Source: Candidatus Woesearchaeota archaeon
GTDB taxonomy: Archaea > Nanobdellota > Nanobdellia > Woesearchaeales > DSVV01
DNA: 64,000 bases
NCBI GenBank assembly: GCA_018661705.1
Contig: JABJHR010000013.1
Location: 22,623-86,622 of the forward strand
Direction of reading: 5' to 3'
Position numbers and translations under genes: made by a program. Shown here piece after piece: positions 1 to 8,965 of the stretch. Under the pieces are notes generated by a model, which was not told the DNA's origin, ran no database searches, and saw only the letters and a list, made by a program, of their open reading frames with translations. Within the stretch, counting starts at the first letter, position 1; every line of letters starts with the position of its first letter.

Positions 1-550
1 CTCCAGAATCAAGTGGTAATTTTTTATTTGTATCTTTATCAAGCATTGAGAAATCTTTCTTGTTTTGAACTGTTGAATGTTCTTCATCAAAGCGCTCCAT
101 TTGACCCATAAGATATTCAATTGAAACAAAAGGTGTGTCTTGTACTTTTCTTACTTTTTCTTTTGTTACACTATCCATATTATCTGAAACAATTTGCTCA
201 AGAAAAATCTTTAATCTTGTCAAAGTTACTTCATGACCAATTCTTGTTTGCTTGAAAAATGCAGTTAAAATTTTTTTCCCATCTAAAGTGTGATTATTTG
301 TATATCCACCGATTAAAATCCCATCTGTATCCACACCTGCAATTTGTTTTGCTAGTTCAAAATCATTATCAATAACTGCATTTTTAAATGAATTAATCCC
401 ATAATCATTCAGGGTAGGAACAGCTGTTCTTCTTACATAATCAAATGCCCTTAAATTAAATTCAGCAATATCAGTATCTGATAAACCAGAAGTATTTGTT
501 TTATCAAGAAGTGTTGGTAATTTAATTAATCTAGTATTAGTTCTCTTCAT
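1..550 (-). CDS. hypothetical protein, C-terminus outside window
   Basis: An open frame reads leftward from an ATG at 548-550 and is still open at base 1, so at least 183 residues are present and the end is missing. The protein is polar and soluble-looking, with no signal peptide or membrane segment, and contains a glycine-rich stretch DGILIGGYTNN near residue 85. A G-rich ribosome-binding-like site lies just upstream of the ATG and a TATA-like TATAATAAAG at 581-590. The two following genes on the same strand encode small membrane proteins. I do not recognise the family. Confidence 0.7.
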   Translation of the reverse strand, partial: MKRTNTRLIKLPTLLDKTNTSGLSDTDIAEFNLRAFDYVRRTAVPTLNDYGINSFKNAVIDNDFELAKQIAGVDTDGILIGGYTNNHTLDGKKILTAFFKQTRIGHEVTLTRLKIFLEQIVSDNMDSVTKEKVRKVQDTPFVSIEYLMGQMERFDEEHSTVQNKKDFSMLDKDTNKKLPLDSG

Positions 551-662
551 AGTTCCGCCCCCATTTGAGATATTTTTACCTATAATAAAGAAACACCCCC
601 ACATTTTTAAGTTTTTGCATGATTTTAGTCATTTTCAGTGTAATTTTAAACATTAAACAACC

Positions 663-1001
663 TTATTTTTGCGTAGTTTTTGGTGTGTAACCACACTTTT
701 TCCAAGGCATATAAACTCTCTTTACCATACACTCTAGATTATCCATTCTTTTTTCATGGCCTATATAAGAGCTAAAAAAAGTATCAACTTGAGATTGAGA
801 ATATGTGTCTTTTGCTCTTAGTTCCATAACATATTCAGGATGATCTTTTAAGATTTGTTCAGATAAATAAAGAGCAGAATCTGCCATTTGGGTTGTTTGT
901 TTTACTTCATCTGATCTAAGAGTTTGGAATGCTCTAATACCAACTGCTGAAAAATATAATGCAAATGCAGTAATTGCTAATTTTTTTATTAATCCTCCCA
1001 T
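663..1001 (-). CDS. small single-pass membrane protein, unknown function
   Basis: About 112 residues when started at the internal ATG at 999-1001. That ATG is preceded by a strong AGGAGGG site, whereas the longer upstream frame would overlap the preceding gene. The N-terminus (GGLIKKLAITAFALYFSAVG) is one hydrophobic segment, with the polar remainder probably outside. The C-terminal third has two cysteines and a Lys-rich tail. It lies 10 bases downstream of another small membrane protein on the same strand, so the two are probably co-transcribed. Function unknown. Confidence 0.6.
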   Translation of the reverse strand: MGGLIKKLAITAFALYFSAVGIRAFQTLRSDEVKQTTQMADSALYLSEQILKDHPEYVMELRAKDTYSQSQVDTFFSSYIGHEKRMDNLECMVKRVYMPWKKCGYTPKTTQK

Positions 1002-1011
1002 TTTAACCCTC

Positions 1012-1458
1012 CTAAGATAATCTTTTCTTAACTTCACCAACGATATAAGCAGCTGCTGTTGCCATTCCTTTAACACCAGCCATCATCCCAGCATGTTTAT
1101 AATCACTAGTTGCCATTGCATATTGTACTTCAGGAGCATAAGATGCTAAAACCCCTATTAATCCTGCAATTCTTTTTGGTTGTGTTTTTGCTGAACCAGC
1201 AATATAACCAAAACCCATTGCAGTTGCATTTGAAACAGGATCTGTCATGTTAATATCATAAGGTATTGGTATAAAAGATGCTGCTTTAGTTGCGTACATT
1301 ACAAAAGATGCAACACCACCCCATGCAGCTCCACCAAGAAAATCTTCCAAGCCTGTTGTTTGTTGATGTGCTGTTTTTGAATTTGTTGTAGAATTTGTTT
1401 TTGATTTTGCAGGTGTATTTTCTGCTTGTGCTCTTTGTGCATATGCTGTTTTTGCCAT
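1012..1458 (-). CDS. Ala/Gly-rich membrane protein, unknown function
   Basis: 148 residues, preceded by a good GGGGAGGA site. The first 35 residues are polar and low-complexity (Ala, Thr, Gln, Lys), then come two or three weakly hydrophobic Ala/Gly-rich segments (about residues 42-65, 80-110 and 120-140) and a basic end. This is the make-up of a small integral membrane protein. It heads a probable two-gene unit with the small membrane protein downstream. No catalytic motif or known family is recognised. Confidence 0.6.
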   Translation of the reverse strand: MAKTAYAQRAQAENTPAKSKTNSTTNSKTAHQQTTGLEDFLGGAAWGGVASFVMYATKAASFIPIPYDINMTDPVSNATAMGFGYIAGSAKTQPKRIAGLIGVLASYAPEVQYAMATSDYKHAGMMAGVKGMATAAAYIVGEVKKRLS

Positions 1459-1506
1459 TTTATCCTCCCCACTTGTTTTTATGAATTATTTTTGTTTATT
1501 AAATGC

Positions 1507-1551
1507 AAACCAGCACAACCAAGATTCCACTTGGTTGCGTTTGTCTGGTTT
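1507..1551. repeat. bipartite stem-loop in intergenic region
   Basis: AAACCAG at 1507-1513 pairs with CTGGTTT at 1545-1551, and inside it AACCAAG (1517-1523) pairs with CTTGGTT (1530-1536). The two stacked stems are separated by an asymmetric internal loop. It lies upstream of the gene starting at 1458, so it could be a leader structure of that transcript or the end of the one to its right. Confidence 0.5.
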
Positions 1552-1709
1552 TAGGGTAAATTAATCTCAAACTATAGTAAGACAGTTAAGTAATATAAAC
1601 ATGCGTTGTAGTAGCCACTACATCAATTCGGAAAAAAAGAACTTATTGTTATGATATTTACTTAATTTCCAAAAAAATTTAAAATTAAAATTCCTGAGAA
1701 ACATGCAAA

Positions 1710-1787
1710 AATAATCCCGACTAAAGTCGAAATTATTAAGCTTGATTAACATCAAGCAACAACAATGGCACAGACGGACTTTTTTTA
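1710..1787. terminator. hairpins plus half of a family A repeat
   Basis: Just beyond the 3' end of the leftward gene ending at 1808 there are two perfect small hairpins, AATAAT..CGACT/AGTCG..ATTATT (1710-1737) and GCTTGAT/ATCAAGC (1740-1757). A sequence at 1757-1787 then matches the left half of the family A repeat (AACAACAATGGCACAGACGG followed by ACT and a T-run). The right half is missing. Probably a terminator region with a truncated repeat. The stretch 1552-1709 shows nothing else I can support. Confidence 0.45.
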
Positions 1788-1807
1788 ATCTATTCAAAAG
1801 AAAAAAA

Positions 1808-3082
1808 TCATATCCCATCAATAATTTTACTTCTCTTATCGTGCATGTAACTTTGTCTTGCATTGTCTGAATCAAATGAATGCCAAGCATATTTGTTATT
1901 ATAGCTAAACCAAACATCACCAATTCCCATGCCATCACTTCTGTGTTTTGAGGTTGGCATTAAATGGAGTTTTCTCTCTGGAATTTGATCAAATGAAGTT
2001 GTACTATTCAAATGATGCCATGTTTTTAAGTCATCTTCTAAAACATAAACTGTACTATGGCCACCGTCATCTAAACCACGTGCAGCATTTACTCTTCCAC
2101 AAACCACTCTTACTCTAAAATTAGGAACACCTGCACCAATTAAATAACTAGCTAACTCATTTGCCCAGTCATCACAATCACCTTTTCCTATATCTCTTAA
2201 TTCATAAGGCATTAACCAATACTCTGCTTTGCCAGTGATTGCTTCATCATGTTCATACTCAAACCTTGTTCTTGTAAATCTATAAATATTCATGATTTCA
2301 TCATTACATTTATTTGGATCTGTTACAATTAAAGGATTTTTGTGATGATGATTATCTTTTAAATCTTGTTGAACATATCCGTCATCAGGAATTATAAAAT
2401 TACTAACATCTACTTTAGTCATTCTCCCAGTTGTATCTGGTAAAGATCTTGCTTTGTAAAATATTTTTGTTTTAGGCCTATTACAATTCCAAGTTTCTGC
2501 AACTGCAGTACTAACCTTTCTCAACTCTTCTACATAATTCCATTTGTATGTACCATTTGCTAATGCTTTTTTTGCTCTTCTATTTAATCTCCAGTTTTTG
2601 AATTTCTTATTCTCTGCATCAGAATAAAAACCAAAACTTTTACTTAATTTATCATAGGTTAATGCAATTTCATCCATTTGCATGTTTGCTTTAGATCTGT
2701 CAAAAGTATCACCACTTAATCCTAATTTCGCCTGCTTATAACTTTCTCCTAGAGCATTTACAAAAGAAACTAAAGAATTATCTAACATTAAATAAACTTG
2801 ATCAACATTTTCTTGAATTCCTTGAACTTGAGTAAAAATATCTAAAAACACACTATTTTCTGCCCCACCATTACTTAAACCTTGTATATATTGCTCGGGT
2901 AATGATGTCACTATATTAATTGCGTCTCTTAACTCTACAAATCTCTCAACTGCTTCTCTTGATCTTGGTGTTTTAACAAGCTCTTCTAATTCAGAATCTA
3001 CTTCTTTAAGATCAACAAACTCTGCAACAATATGTTGATCTGATTGTCTCCATTGTTTTTTTAATTCCCATTGATCTGCCAT
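1808..3082 (-). CDS. transglutaminase-like cysteine protease-fold protein
   Basis: 424 residues. The C-terminal third carries a transglutaminase-like core: GKGDCDDWANELASYL near residue 300 supplies the candidate nucleophile Cys, GGHSTVYVLEDD near residue 343 the His, with a following acidic residue and a W-rich strand. The N-terminal 200 residues are helical and charged and look like a coiled-coil or adaptor region. There is no signal peptide, so it is probably cytoplasmic. Members of this superfamily act as proteases, amidases or cross-linkers, and the substrate here is unknown. The start is supported by a GAGGGGA site directly upstream. Confidence 0.65.
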   Translation of the reverse strand: MADQWELKKQWRQSDQHIVAEFVDLKEVDSELEELVKTPRSREAVERFVELRDAINIVTSLPEQYIQGLSNGGAENSVFLDIFTQVQGIQENVDQVYLMLDNSLVSFVNALGESYKQAKLGLSGDTFDRSKANMQMDEIALTYDKLSKSFGFYSDAENKKFKNWRLNRRAKKALANGTYKWNYVEELRKVSTAVAETWNCNRPKTKIFYKARSLPDTTGRMTKVDVSNFIIPDDGYVQQDLKDNHHHKNPLIVTDPNKCNDEIMNIYRFTRTRFEYEHDEAITGKAEYWLMPYELRDIGKGDCDDWANELASYLIGAGVPNFRVRVVCGRVNAARGLDDGGHSTVYVLEDDLKTWHHLNSTTSFDQIPERKLHLMPTSKHRSDGMGIGDVWFSYNNKYAWHSFDSDNARQSYMHDKRSKIIDGI

Positions 3083-3219
3083 TGTTCCCCTCGCACAGTT
3101 AGTTATTTTCTCTTAAATCCGGAAAATCTAACATTAATTAGGGAGAATTTCTATATAAAGAAGTGTAGTAGTGGAGTGGACAACATTATATTATAAATAA
3201 AAAAGGAAGATTATATATC

Positions 3220-4056
3220 ATGAAGAAAGGCAATGCAGTATATGTATGGACAAAGGCAAACATATTTGATGATACTGAATTTGTAGAGATTTGTAAGCAG
3301 TTTGATGTTTCAAATGTGTTTTTATCTGCGTACAATACTAGAAAAACATCAGAAGCAAGTGCACAATTTTCAACATTTAATATGTTTTGCACTGCTAATA
3401 ATCTTGATGTTTATGCAATGGCCTCTACAAATGAATTTGCTTTGAACCACAGAATTGCGTTAGAATATATTGATGATATTGTTGCATTTAATGATTCAGT
3501 TGGAGAAACTCAAAGATTTAAAGGAATACATTTTGATATTGAACCATATTGTTTACCGCAATACCAAGAAGGAAGCGAAGAAGACAAGATGGTAGTTTGG
3601 AAAAACTATTTAGATATGACTGTAAAAAGCTTTCAAAAATCAAAAGAAAATGGAATAGAATTTGGATTAAGTATTCCTTATTGGTTAAAATTAGGAAATA
3701 GAGTAGGTATAGACATAAATCTAGATGGTAACATGAAACCAGTATCTTATCATATCATTGATAATTCTGATCATGTCTCAATAATGGCTTACAGAAACGA
3801 ACCAGGGCATGTTGTTGAGGCAGTTGGTGATGAAATAATTTATGCAGAAGATAGAAATATTGAAACAGGTAGTTTCCATTATTCTGAAAATCCTAACAAA
3901 AATGTTTTTGTTGCTGTTGAAGATTTAAGCATGATGCCAAAGGTTGTTGAATTTATGGATTTTTTGTATAAAGATTTCTCCAGTTATGCAGGAATTGCAA
4001 TACATCCTTATAGAAATCTGAGAGATGTTGTTAAAAAAAGAGAAAATGTTAAATAA
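3220..4056 (+). CDS. TIM-barrel glycosidase-like protein
   Basis: 278 residues with alternating strand/helix pattern. The segment FKGIHFDIEPYCLPQY near residue 105 resembles the strand-4 motif of GH18-like and related TIM-barrel hydrolases (DxxxDxE type), where an acidic residue is catalytic. Later segments IEFGLSIPYWL, DHVSIMAYRNEPG and YAGIAIHPYRNL fit further barrel strands. No signal peptide, so any sugar substrate would be intracellular or the protein is non-classical. A TATA-like TATATTATAAATAA lies at about 3187-3200. The next gene follows 21 bases downstream. Confidence 0.5.
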   Translation: MKKGNAVYVWTKANIFDDTEFVEICKQFDVSNVFLSAYNTRKTSEASAQFSTFNMFCTANNLDVYAMASTNEFALNHRIALEYIDDIVAFNDSVGETQRFKGIHFDIEPYCLPQYQEGSEEDKMVVWKNYLDMTVKSFQKSKENGIEFGLSIPYWLKLGNRVGIDINLDGNMKPVSYHIIDNSDHVSIMAYRNEPGHVVEAVGDEIIYAEDRNIETGSFHYSENPNKNVFVAVEDLSMMPKVVEFMDFLYKDFSSYAGIAIHPYRNLRDVVKKRENVK

Positions 4057-4077
4057 AATAAATTCTTTAAGAGTTAT

Positions 4078-4425
4078 ATGAACAAAAAACTAAAGAAAAC
4101 AATCTATTGGTTACCAAGAATTTTAATGATATTATTTATTTGTTTTATTTCAATGTTTGCATTCGATATGTTTGATGAAGGTAGCTTTTGGAAGATGTTA
4201 ATTGGATTTTTTATTCATATGCTTCCTACTTTTGCGTTAGTTATATTATTAACAATAGCATGGAAATGGGAAAAGATAGGTGGAATATTAATAATCTTAT
4301 TAGGAATAATATTCACAATATTCTTCAACACGTACAAAGAAGTAATAAGTTTCTTATTAATTTCAATGCCAGTATTTATTGTAGGTGGATTGTTCTTATG
4401 GAGCTGGTGGTTGAAAAAGAAATAA
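4078..4425 (+). CDS. small polytopic membrane protein
   Basis: 115 residues that are almost entirely hydrophobic: four predicted membrane segments (about residues 10-30, 40-62, 66-86 and 90-110) with Trp/Lys-rich ends. It starts 21 bases after the TIM-barrel gene on the same strand and is probably co-transcribed. No recognisable family. Confidence 0.55.
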   Translation: MNKKLKKTIYWLPRILMILFICFISMFAFDMFDEGSFWKMLIGFFIHMLPTFALVILLTIAWKWEKIGGILIILLGIIFTIFFNTYKEVISFLLISMPVFIVGGLFLWSWWLKKK

Positions 4426-4460
4426 AAAGTTTTATAGTTTAAATTTGAAAAAACTAAAAA

Positions 4461-4491
4461 TCCTAGTGAAAAAAGAAGCATCCGCAATTGT
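4461..4491 (+). repeat. family B repeat, 5' part
   Basis: TCCTAGTGAAAAAAGAAGCA and the following TCCGCAATTGT match the left part of the full family B copies at 36062 and 56277. Here the matching right part lies at 4638-4670, and the family A copy 4520-4607 sits between them, as if A had entered a B element. Confidence 0.55.
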
Positions 4492-4519
4492 AATGTTCAT
4501 AAGTAAATAATATATAAGC

Positions 4520-4607
4520 AAAAAATAATAACAACAAAGGCACAGACGGACTTTACATTGTAAAGTCCTACTCGGTTTCACCTCGTCTGGCCATGTTATT
4601 ATTTTTT
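4520..4607 (+). repeat. family A structured repeat, copy A1
   Basis: Perfect 14-bp terminal inverted repeats, AAAAAATAATAACA (4520-4533) and TGTTATTATTTTTT (4594-4607). Inside are GGACTTTAC/GTAAAGTCC, a second short hairpin, and an outer GACG/CGTC pairing, so the RNA would form a three-way junction flanked by A- and U-tracts on either strand. It lies between two converging genes (ends at 4425 and 4705), a position suited to a bidirectional terminator. Confidence 0.7.
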
Positions 4608-4637
4608 GTATAAGAGGGTTAAATCATAAACTATTTC

Positions 4638-4670
4638 AACACTAGGCCGAAGGCAATGTCACTCACTAAA
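4638..4670 (+). repeat. family B repeat, 3' part
   Basis: AACACTAGGCCGAAGGCAAT then GTCACTCACTAAA: the conserved GCC-GAA-GGC hairpin followed by ATGTCxCTCAC shared with copies at 36 kb, 43.6 kb, 50.3 kb and 56.3 kb. Confidence 0.6.
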
Positions 4671-4704
4671 CTTTAAAGAAATTAAAGAAAATAAAAATAA
4701 AAGA

Positions 4705-5079
4705 TTACTTTTTCTTCTTTTTTGGTTTTTCTACGTTAACTGTTACTTCTTGTTCTATAACAACAGAATCTCCTTTGTCAAAGCTCTTAAATTGCCATAG
4801 CATTCTTAAACCGTGATAAGCACTCAAGATAAAACCAAATATTGAAGCAATGTATTCTATTATGACATATCCTAAAGATAAAGTTATTAAGAACATTAAG
4901 ATGTTCACAAATAATCCTTTGGTTTTATTCACAAATAGGAATACAATATTTGCAATGATTAACAAAATCAAGAGATATCTTACATTATACGCCTCTGTAA
5001 AGAAAACAGCAAACAAAAATAAAAGAAAAATTAGACCAGCAATAACCAATTGAGTTAACATTAAATTCTTTTTTTCCAT
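4705..5079 (-). CDS. membrane protein, four segments
   Basis: 124 residues: four hydrophobic segments (about residues 8-28, 31-48, 52-72 and 75-95), then a charged cytoplasmic tail ending in a poly-Lys run. Its ATG comes one base after the stop codon of the 721-residue secreted protein, and a GGGGGAGA site lies inside the end of that gene, so the two are translationally linked. The pairing suggests a membrane partner of the secreted protein. Family not recognised. Confidence 0.6.
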   Translation of the reverse strand: MEKKNLMLTQLVIAGLIFLLFLFAVFFTEAYNVRYLLILLIIANIVFLFVNKTKGLFVNILMFLITLSLGYVIIEYIASIFGFILSAYHGLRMLWQFKSFDKGDSVVIEQEVTVNVEKPKKKKK

Positions 5080-5080
5080 T

Positions 5081-7246
5081 TTACTTCATCTCCCCCTCAT
5101 TAATAATTGGTTCTTCTGTAATATCAACATTATTGCTGTAATCAGAACTACTTTCTGATTCTTTCATTAAAGAGATGATATCTCCAGTGTTAAAAAACAT
5201 TTTAAACAATGCATACCTTGGCCTTATCTTAACACCTTCACGCCATAGTTTTGAAAGTCCACCAACAATACTAAAGAATTGTCCGGGACCACCATCATCA
5301 TCTATGTTTACCCAATGTGGACCTTGGATTTTATCACCCTCAATTTCAAAAGTGATGTAATTAATAAACCCATACAACAGGTCATAATCAATTGTAATTG
5401 AGATGTCTTCATCATCTTCTGGTTCAACATCTGTTACTATAACAGCAACATCTGGATTAATCTGCAAATATTTTTTAGCAATTGAACCTTCTTCATCTAC
5501 TAGTTCCAATCTTACATCAAAACTACCACTATATTTATCAGCTAAGTTATTAATAATCGCCATTTTTCCTTCATCACTTCTGATTTCAGCAACATCTTTA
5601 GCAGACGGCCCAATTGTGTTTAGTTCTGACATTTTATAATCAATTAATTTTTTAACAACTTCCTTCTCAGGAATCCATGCATATTTGTAAAGTGTTGTCC
5701 AATGTTTTACTGGTGTAAATTCTACTGGAATTGATTTTTCCCAAACTTCCACATGAGTATTTTCATTGTCATAAGTAAATTCAATTCTTTTAAATCCCTC
5801 TGGCCAAGCTGCATTTTCCATTGGGCCACAATGAAAACCTTGAGAGATTTCATTTTCATTCCAAGTTAACATTTCTAACATTCTTCTTAAACCATTACCA
5901 CCATTCATAACCTTTTCAGGGTCGTCTCCAATAAAATCTTCAAAATACCATCTTGCAAATTCTTCATTAATATCTTTTTGATAGATTTTTCTTAATTCAA
6001 CTAAAGGTTTAATTTGTTCTCCACAACCCATATCCATATGAAAATTATTTAACTCATTAAAATAATCTAGGCCAGGACCATTAGCACCAATATTAATGTC
6101 TGAATTATATTTGCCACAATTTCCGTTTATTCTGATTTCTCCATCTGGTTGTTCCTCACATTTTTCTTGTTCTTTACACTCATGATTACATTTTTTGTTG
6201 GTTTCACAAATTTCTTCACAAACTTGTTCATCATAACAATCTTGCCAGCAATTATTATTGCATACTTCTTTTGGCGTGCAAACATCTTCACAATTCTCAC
6301 TTGATTCATTTAATCCTGTTTCTTCATTAAATTCAATTGTTGTTTCACAAACATTTTCACAAGTTTCCTCATCATGACATTCAGAATCACACTTTTGTTC
6401 ACAATGTTGTTCTGGATGACAATTTTCAAAACAATTTTCTTCATCTTCACAAACATCTTCACAAAATTGATCATTCCAACATTCTGTTCTAAATTGTTGC
6501 TTAATCATTTTAGAATACATTTTTTCTTTTCCTTTGTATTGCATGTTTGGAGGAGGCATATTAGAGGGAGGCATGTTTGGATCAAGTTCTATAAATTCAT
6601 CATCTGAACTTAAAATTTCATCCATTAACTCTTCACATTCATTTTGTTGCAATTGACTAATCTTTTTTTTAAACTTTCCAAATGATTCCCTTATCTCTTC
6701 AAAATTAGGCATGGTAGATAATTCTAAATCAGAATTATCAGCTGTTGCAAGTTTTAAATCAATATAGAAATCATTAAACTCTGCAACTAAATTAGTAGTA
6801 TCAGTAACTCCTTTTGTTGGCCTTATTTCAAAACGAATATCATAATAAGCCTTACCTTCTTCTTCTCTTTCTTCATAATATTCTTTATCTTGTCTAAAAT
6901 GAGGTTGTGCCATAAAAATAACATCAAAATCATCAGTTGTAAACACTTTTTGATATTCATTTCCCATTGGCATCATAGGTTTATTAAAATTATCTTTGTT
7001 ATCATTTTTTTCAAAAACAGCTTGAATTTCAGATTCTTCAAATGCTCTCTTCTCTGTTTTATCTAGTTGTTCATACATCTTTCTTTCTGCATAATCTAAA
7101 TAAACAACTAATTGTGGAGCTGTTATTTCCCCAGAATTATACTGATTAACATAGGTCTCTACAGTATCCATGTCCTGGCCTAATGAAGCAAAGCAAACAG
7201 GTAATATCAACAGAATTAATATTGGAATTATTAGGCTCTTTTTCAT
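5081..7246 (-). CDS. large secreted cysteine-rich repeat protein
   Basis: 721 residues with a clear signal peptide (KKSLIIPILILLILPVCFAS). After a helical, acidic N-terminal part, residues of about 250-370 hold around 27 cysteines in repeated units of the form EExCExxC, CEQKCDSEC, CENVCE and CNHECKEQEKC, spaced in CxxxC patterns. The C-terminal 300 residues are cysteine-poor, mixed alpha/beta. The Cys region may form a disulfide-bonded or metal-binding stalk. The downstream gene (4705-5079) encodes a membrane protein. Related Cys-repeat surface proteins occur in DPANN genomes, but I cannot name a family. Confidence 0.65.
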   Translation of the reverse strand: MKKSLIIPILILLILPVCFASLGQDMDTVETYVNQYNSGEITAPQLVVYLDYAERKMYEQLDKTEKRAFEESEIQAVFEKNDNKDNFNKPMMPMGNEYQKVFTTDDFDVIFMAQPHFRQDKEYYEEREEEGKAYYDIRFEIRPTKGVTDTTNLVAEFNDFYIDLKLATADNSDLELSTMPNFEEIRESFGKFKKKISQLQQNECEELMDEILSSDDEFIELDPNMPPSNMPPPNMQYKGKEKMYSKMIKQQFRTECWNDQFCEDVCEDEENCFENCHPEQHCEQKCDSECHDEETCENVCETTIEFNEETGLNESSENCEDVCTPKEVCNNNCWQDCYDEQVCEEICETNKKCNHECKEQEKCEEQPDGEIRINGNCGKYNSDINIGANGPGLDYFNELNNFHMDMGCGEQIKPLVELRKIYQKDINEEFARWYFEDFIGDDPEKVMNGGNGLRRMLEMLTWNENEISQGFHCGPMENAAWPEGFKRIEFTYDNENTHVEVWEKSIPVEFTPVKHWTTLYKYAWIPEKEVVKKLIDYKMSELNTIGPSAKDVAEIRSDEGKMAIINNLADKYSGSFDVRLELVDEEGSIAKKYLQINPDVAVIVTDVEPEDDEDISITIDYDLLYGFINYITFEIEGDKIQGPHWVNIDDDGGPGQFFSIVGGLSKLWREGVKIRPRYALFKMFFNTGDIISLMKESESSSDYSNNVDITEEPIINEGEMK

Positions 7247-7326
7247 ATTAATATACCTAATCAGTATACAAGTATATATATTTTGTTGTTAGATAGAAGC
7301 TATTTGTTATTATATATGAAGAGAAT

Positions 7327-8064
7327 TCAACAATTACCCCACAACATATCAAAGTAATTTAAATGAGACCTAACAATTTCTTTATTTTGTATCTTTATTG
7401 CAATTGGTTCTTTAGTCCATTGAATGAATATGCAGTTATTTCCGTAGATGATTGTAGTCGTTGGGTTAGTATAAGTGTCTTTAATGAACTTGTATTGTAA
7501 TAGTTTTCTTTGTTTTAGTTTGTTTTTTATCTTTTGGGGAAAGATTGAACGTTGTTTTATTTTTGCTTCTGCTCTTTTCTTGTGCCATAACTCAAAATAA
7601 GGCCCAAACAAAGTTTTAAATTGTAATTCTGCTGCAATTAATGAAATTGGTTTTTTTTCTAAAAGAATTTCCTCAAATAACATTCTTAATCCCTTTTTCC
7701 CAACAAATATGTTTGCCTCTAATGATTGTTTATCGGGATTAATTTGTTTTTTTAGTTGAGAGATTTGTTTTTTTAGATTTGTTTTTGTTTGAGCTAGTTT
7801 ATCTTCTTGATTTCCAATTATTGAAAGTAAAACTTCAGGAGTTTTTGCTTCAAACCATTTTATTTTGTTTTTTGTTATAAATGAAATCACGCCTTTGTTT
7901 ATTAGTCTATCTAATGCTTCATACACATTTGTTCTATTTATTTTTGTTTCAGAACTTAGTTTGTTAGCATAGTTAGCTCCATTCTTTAGAAGATGTAAAT
8001 ATAGTTTTATTTCTGACGGGCTAAAACCTAAATTAGATAATGTTGTTGTTATATTTTCTGTCAT
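7327..8064 (-). CDS. TrmB-family transcriptional regulator
   Basis: About 246 residues from the ATG at 8062-8064 (MTENITTTLSNLGFSPSEIK). The longer upstream frame has no supporting site. Residues 1-75 are the TrmB winged helix (LGFSPSEIKLYLHLLKNG, then TKINRTNVYEALDRLINKG). A coiled-coil linker follows (about 85-120), then a C-terminal effector-like domain beginning GKKGLRMLFEEILLEKKP. TrmB proteins typically control sugar or central metabolism genes. The divergent gene at 8155 may share its control region. Confidence 0.8.
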   Translation of the reverse strand: MTENITTTLSNLGFSPSEIKLYLHLLKNGANYANKLSSETKINRTNVYEALDRLINKGVISFITKNKIKWFEAKTPEVLLSIIGNQEDKLAQTKTNLKKQISQLKKQINPDKQSLEANIFVGKKGLRMLFEEILLEKKPISLIAAELQFKTLFGPYFELWHKKRAEAKIKQRSIFPQKIKNKLKQRKLLQYKFIKDTYTNPTTTIIYGNNCIFIQWTKEPIAIKIQNKEIVRSHLNYFDMLWGNC

Positions 8065-8154
8065 TAAACAAAGGAATGTAATTGAATTTAAAACAGTTGT
8101 GGTGCTAGGAGGCAACTAAGGTTTAAATGCTGTTTTACATTACCTAAAATTAAA

Positions 8155-8955
8155 ATGAGATTCAATAATTTAATTGGAATTGTAGATGATGATATGCGTT
8201 CAATAGAGCGTCACATGTGGTATTCTGAAGGAGAAACAAGAGTTATAGAAGGTGTCAAATATTATAATCGAAATTACTCTTTTCATGGATTAATGAAATC
8301 ATTTGAAAAAGATCCAAAAAAAGAATCAAGATCATTTCTTGATAAATGTCCTGGAATGTGTTTTATTAATTTAGAATTGTTTGTAAATAAATCTCTTGAT
8401 ACCGAAGATGTTTTGTATGGATCATGGGATATGAAAAAAAAGTTAGAACAAGGGGGATATAAAGACTTAGAAATTAGTGATAATCCACCCTTCAAGCAAG
8501 TATTAGAAGTACTTAAAAAACTATTTCATAAGCATGGAGAAATTTATTTTATGGACGCTAGCTTAAAAAAACATTCTGAAATATTTAAACAAGATGAGTA
8601 TTCAAATACAACTAGGGGTCCTGTTATTTCAATGGACTTATTTGAAGAGTATTTTTCAAAGATTCCAATTATCAGATATATGAATAGAAGACATCATAAT
8701 TTTACTTATTCACTCTTTAATTATCATGAATGGACCCATATTGTAAAGTTTGCAGACTTCATTAAAGAAACATACGAAGAAGATACTAGTTGGAGAGCAA
8801 AACTCAAAGATAAACGTTTCCCAGAATCAAAAGTAGACAGAATAATCAAAGATTACATAAGTTTAATTCCTCGACATGAGGAAGACCATAAAGTCTTTGG
8901 AAAATATTATGATAGATTTAGAAATGTTGTGAGAAATAATTTAATGAGTGAATAA
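8155..8955 (+). CDS. hypothetical protein
   Basis: 266 residues, soluble, rich in Lys, Asp, Tyr and His, without signal peptide. Features that stand out are HHNFTYSLFNYHEWTHIVKF near residue 183 and LIPRHEEDHKVFGKYYDRF near residue 240, a concentration of His, Glu and Asp that could bind metal. It has an almost leaderless start and is divergent from the TrmB gene with about 90 bases between. Its stop lies 10 bases from the end of the converging MATE gene. Family not recognised. Confidence 0.55.
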   Translation: MRFNNLIGIVDDDMRSIERHMWYSEGETRVIEGVKYYNRNYSFHGLMKSFEKDPKKESRSFLDKCPGMCFINLELFVNKSLDTEDVLYGSWDMKKKLEQGGYKDLEISDNPPFKQVLEVLKKLFHKHGEIYFMDASLKKHSEIFKQDEYSNTTRGPVISMDLFEEYFSKIPIIRYMNRRHHNFTYSLFNYHEWTHIVKFADFIKETYEEDTSWRAKLKDKRFPESKVDRIIKDYISLIPRHEEDHKVFGKYYDRFRNVVRNNLMSE

Positions 8956-8965
8956 AAAAAGAAAA

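Noticed and set aside
3186..3392. Leftward 68-codon frame
   Set aside because: Antisense to the well-supported gene at 3220, with hydrophobic composition typical of shadow frames.
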